Source of the DNA: Arthrobacter woluwensis
GTDB taxonomy: Bacteria > Actinomycetota > Actinomycetes > Actinomycetales > Micrococcaceae
Assembly (NCBI RefSeq): GCF_900105345.1
Contig: NZ_FNSN01000003.1
Location: 248,001-312,000 of the forward strand
Reading direction: 5' to 3'
DNA length: 64,000 nt
In this document: one piece after another, positions 1-7,895 of the stretch
Position numbering within the stretch: position 1 is the first letter of the stretch
Layout: each line of letters begins with the position of its first letter
The notes under the pieces: generated by a model
What the model was told of the DNA's origin: nothing
Seen by the model: only the letters and a program-made list of their open reading frames with translations
Databases searched by the model: none
Position numbers and translations under genes: made by a program

Positions 1-504
1 CTGGTGCGCGCCCGGAACTGCCAGCCCGGACTGGACGCCCTGCGGATGACGCTGCGGGCCTCCGGCGAGGTGACGACCATGTCCCCGCTGTACCGACGGC
101 ACCGCTCCGAGGTCTCACAGCTCGGCGAAGCGGTCGAGTACCTGGATCTCGCCCTGCGTAATTGCCGGGTGTTCGCCCGGCGGCTGACGAGCGCCATCAA
201 CCACACCGCGCTGAGCGATGAGGCGACCCAGAGCATCGCGGAGGTGCTGTTCGAGACCGCCGACGCGGTGGACCTCATGGCCGTGGGCTATGCGGGCGAC
301 GACGGCCGCGGCCGCGATTCCGCGCTGCGGGACGCGCAGCAGGACCTGGCCTCGATCGCCACGCGCCTGCATCCCCGTCTGCTGGGGGTGAGCCGTCTGG
401 AGGGCGAGACGGTGGTCATGCTGTTCCGGCCGCTCATGGTGGATCTCCTGGAGACCGCGGGCGTGGAGGCCAAGGAGGCCCGGGACTACCTGCCGGATCT
501 CTGA
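1..504 (+). CDS. C-terminal part of FUSC/aromatic acid exporter-like membrane protein (5' truncated)
   Basis: The reading frame is open from the first base of the window, so the true start lies outside; the GTG at 4 is only the first possible start inside the window. The visible 167 residues are soluble and helical, with no membrane segment. They end in a pattern (MLFRPLMVDLLE followed by an acidic tail and YLPDL) that resembles the cytoplasmic C-terminus of actinobacterial FUSC-type aromatic acid exporters. In related genomes such genes lie directly upstream of radA, as here. The family call rests on recalled resemblance and gene position; the membrane part is not visible. The end is certain, the function moderately so. 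Confidence 0.55.
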   Translation: MVRARNCQPGLDALRMTLRASGEVTTMSPLYRRHRSEVSQLGEAVEYLDLALRNCRVFARRLTSAINHTALSDEATQSIAEVLFETADAVDLMAVGYAGDDGRGRDSALRDAQQDLASIATRLHPRLLGVSRLEGETVVMLFRPLMVDLLETAGVEAKEARDYLPDL

Positions 505-512
505 CCCGCGGG

Positions 513-521
513 TTGTCCACA
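513..521 (+). promoter_or_regulatory. DnaA-box-like nonamer in radA upstream region
   Basis: TTGTCCACA matches the preferred actinobacterial DnaA box. It sits between the stop of the upstream gene (504) and radA (ATG 572). A TAGGCT hexamer at 559-564, shortly before the radA start, is a possible -10, so a DnaA box here could tie radA to replication status. A single box can occur by chance. Confidence 0.3.
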
Positions 522-571
522 TCGCTCGCCCATCGCTTTTCGTGTCAGTGCCCGCCGATAGGCTTGAGGGC

Positions 572-1948
572 ATGGCAAGCAAGACCACCCGCGGCAGCAA
601 GGCGCCGGGATACAAGTGCACCGAATGCGGCTGGACCACCATCAAGTGGGTGGGCCGCTGCGGTGAGTGCCAGGCGTGGGGCACGGTGGTGGAGACCGGA
701 ACCACGGTCGCCCGGACGACGGCGGCCGCCACCGTCCTGGAGCCCGCCCTCCCGATCGCTTCGGTGGACGCCGCCGCGGCGGCGTTCCTGCCCACGGGCG
801 TGAACGAGCTGGACCGCGTGCTCGGCGGCGGTCTCGTGCCAGGCGCCGTGATCCTGCTGGCCGGCGAACCGGGCGTCGGCAAGTCGACCCTGCTCCTGGA
901 TGTCGCGGCGCGCTTCGCCCGCACGGGCCAGGACGTCCTCTACGTGACCGGCGAGGAGTCGGCCGCGCAGGTGAAGCTCCGGGCCGAGCGGATCGACGCG
1001 GTGGCGGACACCCTCTACCTCTCCGCCGAGACGGACCTGTCGCAGGCTCTGGGCCAGGTCGAACGGGTGGAGCCGCGGCTTCTGGTGGTGGACTCCGTGC
1101 AGACGCTGAGCAGTCCCGAGGTGGAGGGATCCGCGGGTGGCGTCTCCCAGGTGCGGGAGGTGGCCGCTTCACTCATCGCCGCGGCCAAGAAGCGGAACAT
1201 GACCACGCTGCTGGTGGGGCACGTGACCAAGGACGGCTCGATCGCCGGGCCGCGGCTGCTGGAGCACCTCGTGGACGTCGTGTGCCAGTTCGAGGGCGAG
1301 CGCCACTCACGGCTGCGCCTCATCCGCGCCGTGAAGAACCGCTACGGGCCCACGGATGAGGTGGGCTGCTTCGATCTGAACGAGGACGGCATCGAGGGAC
1401 TGGCGGACCCGAGCGGCCTCTTCGTCTCGCGGACCAAGGAACCGGTGTCCGGGACCTGCATCACCGTGACGCTCGAGGGCCGCCGGCCTCTCGTGGCCGA
1501 GGTGCAGTCCCTTCTGGCCACCTCCCCCAACGCGCAGCCCCGCCGCGCCACGAGCGGCCTGGATTCCTCCCGGGTGTCGATGCTCCTGGCGGTGCTCCAG
1601 CAGCGCGCGGGTTGCCAGCTTCACAAGGACGACTCCTACGTGGCCACCGTGGGCGGCGTGAAACTCAGCGAGCCCGCCACGGATCTGGCCGTGGCCCTCG
1701 CCGTGGCCTCCGCCAAGGCGGGCAAGGCACTGTCCAGCCGTCTGATCGCGTTCGGCGAAGTGGGCCTGGCCGGCGAGGTGCGCCCCGTGCCCGGCATCAA
1801 CAAGCGCATCCAGGAGGCGAGCAGGCTCGGCTTCACGCACGCCATCGTGCCGTCGAGCCCCAATGGACCGGGCCCCGTCCCGGACGGCTTCACCGTGAAG
1901 GAAGTGGAGCACCTGGCCCAGGCGCTGGAGCTGCTGTTCCACGGATGA
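572..1948 (+). CDS. radA: DNA repair protein RadA
   Basis: RadA/Sms is a RecA-like ATPase and branch-migration helicase that processes recombination intermediates in the cytoplasm. The protein has 458 residues, normal for the family. An N-terminal zinc finger has Cys16, Cys19, Cys30 and Cys33. Walker A (GEPGVGKS) is at about 98-105. The RadA-specific KNRFG signature appears as KNRYG at about 255-259. A Lon-protease-like fold fills the last 170 residues. ATG 572 is chosen because GAGGG lies just upstream and the zinc finger follows directly; an in-frame GTG at 542 adds ten unconvincing residues. It is probably monocistronic, and disA (also genome integrity) lies 2 kb downstream. Confidence 0.95.
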   Translation: MASKTTRGSKAPGYKCTECGWTTIKWVGRCGECQAWGTVVETGTTVARTTAAATVLEPALPIASVDAAAAAFLPTGVNELDRVLGGGLVPGAVILLAGEPGVGKSTLLLDVAARFARTGQDVLYVTGEESAAQVKLRAERIDAVADTLYLSAETDLSQALGQVERVEPRLLVVDSVQTLSSPEVEGSAGGVSQVREVAASLIAAAKKRNMTTLLVGHVTKDGSIAGPRLLEHLVDVVCQFEGERHSRLRLIRAVKNRYGPTDEVGCFDLNEDGIEGLADPSGLFVSRTKEPVSGTCITVTLEGRRPLVAEVQSLLATSPNAQPRRATSGLDSSRVSMLLAVLQQRAGCQLHKDDSYVATVGGVKLSEPATDLAVALAVASAKAGKALSSRLIAFGEVGLAGEVRPVPGINKRIQEASRLGFTHAIVPSSPNGPGPVPDGFTVKEVEHLAQALELLFHG

Positions 1949-2033
1949 GGGTGCGAGGACGGGACTGCGGGGGGCGGCGTGTGACAAGTCCATCCGCGCA
2001 CCCGCTGGTACAACTGGAGCGTTCACTCTTCCC

Positions 2034-2840
2034 GTGAAAGGCGGCCGTCCGTTGTTCCTCCCCCTGCAGGTGCTCTCGTCGCTGCCCGACGGATCGGCGG
2101 CCGACGGCGCCGGTCCGGTCATCACCGAGGAATTCCCCGACGTCTTCCTGGTCAGGGGCGCGTCGGCGAACTGGGTGATCATCAAGGATCCTGACGGCAC
2201 GAACTTCACCCTCATCGACAGCGGATATCCGGGTGACCACCCACTGCTTCTGGAATCCATCGAAAGCCTGGGTCTCAAGCCCGCCGATTGCGTCGCCCTG
2301 CTGGTCACCCATGGCCACGTGGACCACATCGGCGGCGCCGCGCGGCTTGCCGCCGACCACGGCGTCCCCGTCTGGTGCCATGAAGCGGAAACCGCCAATC
2401 TCGAGGGCCCGGGCCGAGAGCAGGTGACGTTCGCGCAGGTCCTCGGCAAACTGGTCCATCGGAGGGTGCGGCACTGGCTGCGGATGGCGCTCCGCCTGGA
2501 CGCGCTCAAACCCCTCTCGGTCACTCCGGCCCGGACCTTCACGGAAGGGGACGTCCTGGACGTGCCCGGGCGGCCCCTCGTGCTGCACTGCCCGGGCCAC
2601 ACCTCGGGCTCCGTCGCCTACCTTCTCGACCGACCAGAGGGCCGCGTCCTGATCAGCGGCGACACCCTGGTGAGCGACCATGAACTCCTCTCGGGTCCGG
2701 TCCAGGCGCAGCTTCTGCCGCTGTTCTTCAGCCACGACCACGACGGTCTGCGCCGCAGCTTCGAACTGCTCAGCTCCCAGAACGCGGATGTCATCCTCCC
2801 CGGTCACGGGCCTGCCCTCCGGCCGGCGACGGCGGGCTGA
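2034..2840 (+). CDS. MBL-fold metallo-hydrolase
   Basis: Metallo-beta-lactamase superfamily protein of 268 residues. The dinuclear metal site is complete: the H-x-H-x-D-H cluster at 93-98 (THGHVDHIGG), His189 in CPGHTSGS, bridging Asp210 in ISGDT and a final His258 in PGHGPA. This layout is typical of glyoxalase II-like and SoxH-like hydrolases; the substrate cannot be read from sequence. The start is GTG 2034. No strong Shine-Dalgarno precedes it and the first 30 residues look unstructured, so a start further in is possible. It stands alone between radA and a large palindrome. Confidence 0.85.
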   Translation: MKGGRPLFLPLQVLSSLPDGSAADGAGPVITEEFPDVFLVRGASANWVIIKDPDGTNFTLIDSGYPGDHPLLLESIESLGLKPADCVALLVTHGHVDHIGGAARLAADHGVPVWCHEAETANLEGPGREQVTFAQVLGKLVHRRVRHWLRMALRLDALKPLSVTPARTFTEGDVLDVPGRPLVLHCPGHTSGSVAYLLDRPEGRVLISGDTLVSDHELLSGPVQAQLLPLFFSHDHDGLRRSFELLSSQNADVILPGHGPALRPATAG

Positions 2841-2917
2841 GCGCCGCCGCTCCCTCGGTCCACGGCAGAGCGTTCCGCTGCCCGCCGTCGTCCTGGTGCG
2901 CTCAGTTGTGGCGTGCC

Positions 2918-2990
2918 CGCAGACTTGTGTGCTCAGTTGTTGCGGGTTCCAGGGCCCGACACCCGCAACAACTGAGCACACAAGTCTGCG
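2918..2990. repeat. Perfect 30-bp-arm intergenic palindrome
   Basis: The arms 2918-2947 and 2961-2990 are exact reverse complements (30 of 30) around a 13-nt loop. The motif CTCAGTTGT inside the left arm (2932-2940) also occurs just outside it (2901-2909). There is no run of T on either side. The element begins 78 bp after the MBL gene and ends 17 bp before the -35 of the arsR promoter. It is one of ten long palindromes in this window. Confidence 0.9.
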
Positions 2991-3006
2991 GTGGATCAGC
3001 AGAGAC

Positions 3007-3036
3007 TTGATATGTCGGATATTTCCGACGTATCAT
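3007..3036 (+). promoter_or_regulatory. arsR promoter with overlapping ArsR-type operator
   Basis: TTGATA (3007-3012) and TATCAT (3031-3036) are separated by 18 bp and form a good housekeeping promoter. A 26-bp near-perfect dyad at 3009-3034, GATAyGTCGGA / TCCGACrTATC with three mismatched pairs, covers almost all of -35, spacer and -10. The GTG start at 3043 is only 6 nt after the -10, so the transcript is probably leaderless. This layout predicts tight autorepression by the ArsR protein encoded next. Confidence 0.75.
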
Positions 3037-3042
3037 CATCCC

Positions 3043-3441
3043 GTGCTTCCCGACGTCTTCGGTGCTCTCGCCAATCCTGCCCGCCGCAGGATGCTGGATG
3101 CCCTGCGCGCGGGACCGCTCACGGCCGGCGAGCTCACCGGGCTGCTCGCACTGAGCCGCTCGGCCGCCTCGGAACACCTCGCCGTGCTCCGCGAAGCCGG
3201 TCTCGTCCGCGAGGAACGCCGGGGCAGGAACCGTGTCTATCACCTGAAACCGGCCGGACTGTCGCAGGCCGGCGATTGGCTCAAGCCCTACGAGCAGTAC
3301 TGGAACCGCCGCCTCGACGTCCTGGGAGACCTCCTCGACGCCACTGCGGCCGCGAGGCCCGCAGGACACCACGCGCCGCACCGGGCAGACCACGCCCGCG
3401 ACACCCCTCCTCACCCCACAGAACGGACCGACGATGACTGA
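3043..3441 (+). CDS. ArsR-family winged-helix transcriptional regulator
   Basis: A 132-residue ArsR/SmtB-type repressor. The winged helix covers about residues 1-85: the DVFGALANPARRRMLDAL helix, the recognition region LSRSAASEHLAVLREAGLV, and the wing RRGRNRVYHL. No metal-binding ELCVCDL motif is present. This fits the ArsR subgroup that pairs with SRPBCC/AHSA1 proteins rather than with metal efflux. GTG 3043 is chosen because it directly follows the promoter/operator and the conserved fold begins at once. The C-terminal 25 residues are His/Pro rich. It overlaps the next gene by 8 bp, so the two are co-transcribed and probably translationally coupled. Confidence 0.88.
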   Translation: MLPDVFGALANPARRRMLDALRAGPLTAGELTGLLALSRSAASEHLAVLREAGLVREERRGRNRVYHLKPAGLSQAGDWLKPYEQYWNRRLDVLGDLLDATAAARPAGHHAPHRADHARDTPPHPTERTDDD

Positions 3442-3850
3442 GAACCCCGAGACCGCCATCCGTCTCGAACGCCACTTCCCGCACCCGATCGAGCGCGTCT
3501 GGGAAGCCATCTCGACGCCGGAGCTCCTCGCCCGCTGGTGGGCCGCGGGAGACATCGCGCCCGTCGTCGGGCACCGGTTCACGCTCGACATGGCCCACTG
3601 GGGCGAGCAGCGCTGCGAAGTCCTCGCCGTCGAACCCGGCCGGACCCTGACGATCCTCTTCGCCGAGGGCGTCCTCGACACCACGGTCACCTGGCGGCTC
3701 GAAAGCGTGGCGGACGGCACCGTGCTGCATTTCGAGCACGCGGGCTTCCGGCTGGACACCCCGGCAGGCCGTCAGGCGCTCGACGGAATGGGCCACGGCT
3801 GGCCCGGGGTGCTCGGCCGGATCGAGACGGTGCTGAGCGAAACCGCCTGA
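3434..3850 (+). CDS. SRPBCC / AHSA1-domain protein
   Basis: A 138-residue protein with the START-like AHSA1 fold: HFPHPIERVWEAIS at the N-terminus, a buried-cavity beta sheet, and the C-terminal helix region ALDGMGHGWPGVLGRIETVL. Members bind hydrophobic ligands; no enzyme activity can be assigned. Its ATG lies inside the end of the arsR gene. The pair is a recurrent bacterial two-gene cassette in which the ArsR protein controls the SRPBCC protein. Confidence 0.85.
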   Translation: MTENPETAIRLERHFPHPIERVWEAISTPELLARWWAAGDIAPVVGHRFTLDMAHWGEQRCEVLAVEPGRTLTILFAEGVLDTTVTWRLESVADGTVLHFEHAGFRLDTPAGRQALDGMGHGWPGVLGRIETVLSETA

Positions 3851-4066
3851 TCCGGGCGACGCCGGAAGGGCCACTTTCCCGGCCCGGCACGAGGCGCTTC
3901 ACGGGGCACTTTCCGGCGTCCTGATGCGGAACCCGGCCCTCCTGGACCCTATGATGGTGTCAGCCGTGGAAGGTGCACTTTGTGTGTGCCGCGATGCAGA
4001 TCGTCCAACGGCTCTTGGAGCCGGGCCGCAAGACCCCGGCCCGGACGCCTGAAGGGAACAGTCAGC

Positions 4067-5143
4067 ATGGCCCGCACACCAGAAGAGACGCTCACGGCGA
4101 CGCTGGCCCGCGTCGCGCCCGGCACCGCCCTGCGGGACGGCCTGGAGCGCATCCTCCGCGGACGCACCGGCGCGCTGATCGTGCTCGGTTCGGATCGCAC
4201 GGTCGACTCCATCTGTTCCGGTGGCTTCGAGATCGGCATCGAGTTCTCCCCCACCCGCCTGCGGGAGCTCGCGAAGATGGACGGCGCGATCGTCTGCGAC
4301 AAGGATGCCCGCCACATCGTCCGCGCCGGAGTCCAGCTCGTCCCGGACGCGAGCATCGAAACCACCGAGTCCGGAACCCGGCACCGCACCGCCGAACGCG
4401 TCGCCAAGCAGACGGGCTTCCCGGTCATCTCGGTCAGCCAGTCGATGCAGATCATCGCCCTCTATGTGAACGGCCTCCGCCATGTGCTGGAGGGTTCCGA
4501 GAAGGTCTCCGCACGCGCCAACCAGGCCCTCGCCACACTCGAACGCTACCGCTCCCGCCTGGACCAGGTGACCGCGGCCCTCTCCTCCCTGGAGATCGAG
4601 GCCATGGTGACCGTGCGCGACGTCGCGGTCACGCTCCAGCGCCAGGAGATGGTGCGCCGGATCTCCGAGGAGATCTCCCAGCTCGTCCTGGAGCTCGGCC
4701 TGGACGGCCGCCTCCTCGCCCTGCAGCTGGATGAACTCACCGCGGGCCGCGGACCGGGCAGCGAAGTGATCCTGCGGGATTACGCCGGTTCCGACGCTTC
4801 CGCCGAGGACATCGAGCAGGCCGTCGCGGCGCTGCGTGAGCTGAGCGCGCAGGATCTCGTGGACCCTCACCGCATTGCGGCGATCATCGCCGGGGCGGGC
4901 GGCGAAGCGTCGCCGGACGCCGTCGTCGAGCCCCGCGGCTACCGGCTGCTCTCCGGGCTGAAGGCCGTGCCGGGCGCCGTCGCCGACCGCCTCGTGGAAC
5001 ACTTCGGCGGGCTGCAGTACCTTATGGCCGCGACGATCGAAGACCTCATGCAGGTGGACGGCATCGGTGAGCAGCGTGCCCGCAGCGTCCGCGAAGGCTT
5101 GTCCCGCATGGCCGAATCGAGCCTGCTGGACCGCTACATCTAG
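4067..5143 (+). CDS. disA: DNA integrity scanning diadenylate cyclase DisA
   Basis: DisA makes cyclic di-AMP from two ATP and scans DNA for branched structures. The protein has 358 residues, as expected. The DAC domain has the Asp72-Gly73-Ala74 motif and the GTRHR loop (103-107) that define active cyclases. A helical linker follows, then a C-terminal helix-hairpin-helix DNA-binding domain (VDGIGEQRARSVREGL). ATG 4067 is preceded by GAAGGGA at 4051-4057. An in-frame ATG at 3980 would add 29 unlikely residues. The 216 bp upstream contain a TATGAT at 3950-3955 that could be a -10. It is convergent with the next gene, with 24 bp between. Confidence 0.95.
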   Translation: MARTPEETLTATLARVAPGTALRDGLERILRGRTGALIVLGSDRTVDSICSGGFEIGIEFSPTRLRELAKMDGAIVCDKDARHIVRAGVQLVPDASIETTESGTRHRTAERVAKQTGFPVISVSQSMQIIALYVNGLRHVLEGSEKVSARANQALATLERYRSRLDQVTAALSSLEIEAMVTVRDVAVTLQRQEMVRRISEEISQLVLELGLDGRLLALQLDELTAGRGPGSEVILRDYAGSDASAEDIEQAVAALRELSAQDLVDPHRIAAIIAGAGGEASPDAVVEPRGYRLLSGLKAVPGAVADRLVEHFGGLQYLMAATIEDLMQVDGIGEQRARSVREGLSRMAESSLLDRYI

Positions 5144-5167
5144 GTCGTCACCAGGCCGGCACAGCCC

Positions 5168-5806
5168 TCAGCCGAGCTGGAAGATGGCCTTGTCGCTCGT
5201 GCGCTGTCCCAGCGTCGCCTGGAAGACGTAGGTGGCGCCGCCGGCGCCGGGCTTGGCCGTGATCAGCCGGCATCCCTCGACCGACCGGTTGCGCTGCCAC
5301 ACGAAGTTGGCGGTCTCGCTCTTGCCGGGAGCCAGGGTCTTCTTCAGATCGTTCGGCTTGTCCATGCAGTCGCGGGAGTTGAAGATCCGGTCCTGGCCGC
5401 TGGAGATGAGGAACTCCATCTGCGACGTGCCGATGTTGATGGGACACGCGACGGTGCCCTCGTTGGTGACCTTCAGGGTCAGCACCGGGTTCTCTTTGGG
5501 ACCGTAGACCTTCTTGTCCGTCGTCGCGGTGACCTTGACCCGGCCCTCATCGCAGACGGGGGTCGCGGGCGCGGACGGACTGGCCGACGTCGCCGGGGGC
5601 GTGACCGCCGGCGTCTCGGTCCCGGTCGCCGCCGCGGCGGGTCCGGCAGGGTCCTTCATGAGGGACATGAGCCCGAAAACACCCCAGGCCACCAGCGCCA
5701 GGACCACGATCAGTGCGCCGAGGACCACCACGCGCCGTCGCCGGTACACGGCGGGACTGACCTTCCGCCGCGTCCCCTTGCCTGTGCTCACACCCTGCCC
5801 TGCCAT
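5168..5806 (-). CDS. Membrane-anchored protein with extracellular beta domain, function unknown
   Basis: A 212-residue protein with a basic N-terminus (KVSPAVYRRRR), one membrane segment at about 26-48, a Pro/Ala/Thr linker (about 55-85) and an extracellular domain of about 125 residues. The domain looks like a beta sandwich (TATTDKKVYGPKENPVLTL, TVACPINIG). Its four cysteines (in VCDEG, VACPI, RDCMD, EGCRL) could form two disulfides. There is no lipobox. I do not recognise a named family. ATG 5806 is chosen because GGCTTGGGGG precedes it; longer forms of the frame overlap mutY on the other strand. Confidence 0.75.
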   Translation of the reverse strand: MAGQGVSTGKGTRRKVSPAVYRRRRVVVLGALIVVLALVAWGVFGLMSLMKDPAGPAAAATGTETPAVTPPATSASPSAPATPVCDEGRVKVTATTDKKVYGPKENPVLTLKVTNEGTVACPINIGTSQMEFLISSGQDRIFNSRDCMDKPNDLKKTLAPGKSETANFVWQRNRSVEGCRLITAKPGAGGATYVFQATLGQRTSDKAIFQLG

Positions 5807-5887
5807 ACCCCCAAGCCTACCCAGTGAGCCTGGGTGCACGCCGCCGGGCCGCTCCGGGAACGCGGGGGCGATACAGTGGATTCCGCC

Positions 5888-6880
5888 ATGACCACGTACC
5901 CCAGCGACAGCCTCAAGCGGAAGACCGCCCAGCTCATCGAGGACTGGTTCCTGGCCGCCGGCCGCGACCTTCCGTGGCGGACCGCCCTCCCTCACTCCCG
6001 GGGATGCAGCCCGTGGGGCATCATGGTCAGCGAGTTCATGCTCCAGCAGACCCCCGTGGTGCGCGTGCTCCCCGTCTGGGAGGCGTGGATGAAACGCTGG
6101 CCGACGCCCGCGGACCTGGCGGCCGAACCCGTCTCCGAAGCCGTCCGCGCCTGGGGCCGCCTCGGATATCCCCGACGTGCGCAGCGGCTGCATGCGGCCG
6201 CCGTCGCGATCGTCGAGAAGCACGACGGCGCCGTGCCGGACACGCGGGAAGCCCTCCAGGCGCTCCCGGGCGTCGGCACCTACACCTCCGCGGCCATCGC
6301 CGCGTTCGCGTTCGGCCGCCGGGAGAGCGTCGTCGACACCAACATCCGCAGGGTCCACGCCCGCCTCTTCACCGGGTCCGCCCTGCCGGCGCCGGCCTTC
6401 ACGGCGGCGGAGGCACGGCTGGCGGAGCAGCTCCTGCCCGAGGACCGGGCCGAGTCGGTCACGTGGAACGCCGCCGTCATGGAACTGGGCGCCCTGGTCT
6501 GCACCGCGAGGTCACCGAAGTGCGAGGAGTGCCCCCTCGCCGCGGAATGCGCGTGGCTCGCGGCCGGCCGCCCGGAGCCCGAGTACACCCCGAAAGGCCA
6601 GTCCTGGCATGGCACCGACCGGCAGGTCCGCGGCGCGATGATGGCCGTCCTGCGGGAAGCCGGGGCACCGGTCCCCCGTGAGCTCTTCCTGGCCCGACCG
6701 GCAGGCTGGGACGCGGACCCGGCGTCGGTCGATCTGATCTGGGGCGGCCCGGACGGCGTCTTCCGGACACTCGACGCGCTGCACCGCCTCCAGGCTCCGA
6801 CTGATCAGCTGGAGCGCTGCCTGGCAGGCCTCCTCAAGGACCGGCTGGCCACCGAAAGCGACGCGGGCGTCACCCTTTAA
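5888..6880 (+). CDS. mutY: A/G-specific adenine glycosylase MutY
   Basis: MutY removes adenine mispaired with 8-oxoguanine. The protein has 330 residues. The N-terminal glycosylase domain carries SEFMLQQTPV (catalytic Glu region), the helix-hairpin-helix LPGVGTYTSAAI and the catalytic Asp in VVDTNIRRV. The 4Fe-4S ligands are present as C-x6-C-x2-C-x5-C in CTARSPKCEECPLAAEC. The C-terminal part is shorter than in E. coli and lacks an obvious complete NUDIX-like MutT domain. ATG 5888 is preferred to an in-frame GTG at 5876. The gene is divergent from the membrane protein at 5806. Confidence 0.93.
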   Translation: MTTYPSDSLKRKTAQLIEDWFLAAGRDLPWRTALPHSRGCSPWGIMVSEFMLQQTPVVRVLPVWEAWMKRWPTPADLAAEPVSEAVRAWGRLGYPRRAQRLHAAAVAIVEKHDGAVPDTREALQALPGVGTYTSAAIAAFAFGRRESVVDTNIRRVHARLFTGSALPAPAFTAAEARLAEQLLPEDRAESVTWNAAVMELGALVCTARSPKCEECPLAAECAWLAAGRPEPEYTPKGQSWHGTDRQVRGAMMAVLREAGAPVPRELFLARPAGWDADPASVDLIWGGPDGVFRTLDALHRLQAPTDQLERCLAGLLKDRLATESDAGVTL

Positions 6881-6882
6881 AC

Positions 6883-6954
6883 CATCGACTGCTCCGGAGG
6901 ATGTCGTTTCTCCCCGGAATCGGCGGAAAACGACATCCTCCGGAGCAGTCGATG
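6883..6954. repeat. Intergenic palindrome, family A copy 1 (27-bp perfect arms)
   Basis: The arms 6883-6909 and 6928-6954 are perfect reverse complements (27 of 27) around an 18-nt centre. The element is 72 bp long, begins 3 bp after mutY and ends 16 bp before the dhaM stop, filling this convergent gap. It is homologous end to end to the 72-bp element at 51344-51415: the outer CATCGACTGCTCC and GGAGCAGTCGATG are identical. Confidence 0.92.
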
Positions 6955-6970
6955 ACAGGGGGACGAGGAG

Positions 6971-7693
6971 TCAGAGCTCTCCGAAACCCGTGCGGCACTG
7001 TTCGGCGATGAAATCCATGGCCCGGCGGGCATCGGGGCCGCTCGCGCGCACGTGCAGCACCGTTCCCTGGCCTGCGGCGAGGGTCATGAGCATCATGACG
7101 GACTGGCCGTCGGCGCCGTTGATGTCGACCTCCACGTCCAGACCGCCCAGGTATCCGGCGAGCACCGCGGCGGGGCGGGCGTGCAGGCCGAGCTGGTTCA
7201 GCACCTCGAAGTCCTCGACGATCGCACCGCCCACGGAGACGGTTTCGCCGGCATCGTCCGCGACGGCGCGCGGGCGCACGGGAGGCGCCGTGTTGTCGTC
7301 GATGCGGGCCTGCACCTGCTGCGCCAGCGCCGACTCGGCGGCCGCCTTCACCGCGGCCACACCGGCTCCGCCCTGAGCCGCGACGGACGCTGCGACGAGG
7401 CCCTCGATGAGCGGGGCGTCGGCCAGCGAGACGTCCTGCGGCGTGCCCAGGAATTCCACGGCGCTCTCAGCCACCATGACGGCCGAACCCAGATCGCACA
7501 GGATCACCACGCCCTCGCCGGAGTTGGCCGACTCGATCGCGGCCATCACCTTCTCCAGGCTGGTGCCCAGGCCGCCGTCGTCGGTGCCGCCGGCGGCCTC
7601 GAGGCGCACCGCCGGGGCCATCTGGGCGGCCAGCTCACAGGCCCCCTCCGCGATCTTGGAGCTGTGGGAGACGACCACGATTCCGACAGTCAT
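6971..7693 (-). CDS. dhaM: PTS-dependent dihydroxyacetone kinase phosphotransfer subunit DhaM
   Basis: DhaM relays phosphate from the PTS to ADP bound on DhaL. Its 240 residues hold two domains: an EIIA-Man-like domain (about 1-130) with phosphorylatable His10 in VVVSHSS, and an HPr-like domain (about 155-240) with His171 in GLHARPA. The truncated Enzyme I domain of E. coli DhaM is absent, so this is the two-domain form. It is the last gene of dhaK-dhaL-dhaM and is separated from dhaL by 202 bp, unusually far for an operon whose first two genes are 2 bp apart. Confidence 0.93.
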   Translation of the reverse strand: MTVGIVVVSHSSKIAEGACELAAQMAPAVRLEAAGGTDDGGLGTSLEKVMAAIESANSGEGVVILCDLGSAVMVAESAVEFLGTPQDVSLADAPLIEGLVAASVAAQGGAGVAAVKAAAESALAQQVQARIDDNTAPPVRPRAVADDAGETVSVGGAIVEDFEVLNQLGLHARPAAVLAGYLGGLDVEVDINGADGQSVMMLMTLAAGQGTVLHVRASGPDARRAMDFIAEQCRTGFGEL

Positions 7694-7782
7694 GGGACCC
7701 TTCCGGCGAAACGAGCGAGGTGAACCTGGTCCCGAAGGATGCCAGGGAGCAGCGCGCCGAGGCGGGCCGCAGGGTTGATTCT

Positions 7783-7817
7783 AGCCGTCCGGACAGGCTC
7801 CGGGACGGCTCCTGTCC
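7783..7817 (-). promoter_or_regulatory. Interlocked alternative hairpins between dhaL and dhaM
   Basis: AGCCGTCC (7783-7790) pairs with GGACGGCT (7803-7810), and GGACAGG (7791-7797) pairs with CCTGTCC (7811-7817). All 15 pairs are perfect, and the two stems interleave with no spare bases between half-sites. They therefore cannot easily form together and would be alternative folds of the dhaL-dhaM transcript. An attenuator or processing site is possible; function is inference. Confidence 0.35.
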
Positions 7818-7895
7818 AGGGATCGGACCGCCGGTGCGGCAGCTCACAGGGAGCCGGCGCCGGGCGGGCCGAGGCCCTCGGATCAGCGAGGCCGG

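Noticed and set aside
3851-4066. c-di-AMP (ydaO-type) riboswitch upstream of disA
   Set aside because: The characteristic ydaO core sequences are not visible; the gap holds only a possible -10 and partial repeats of CACTTTCC.
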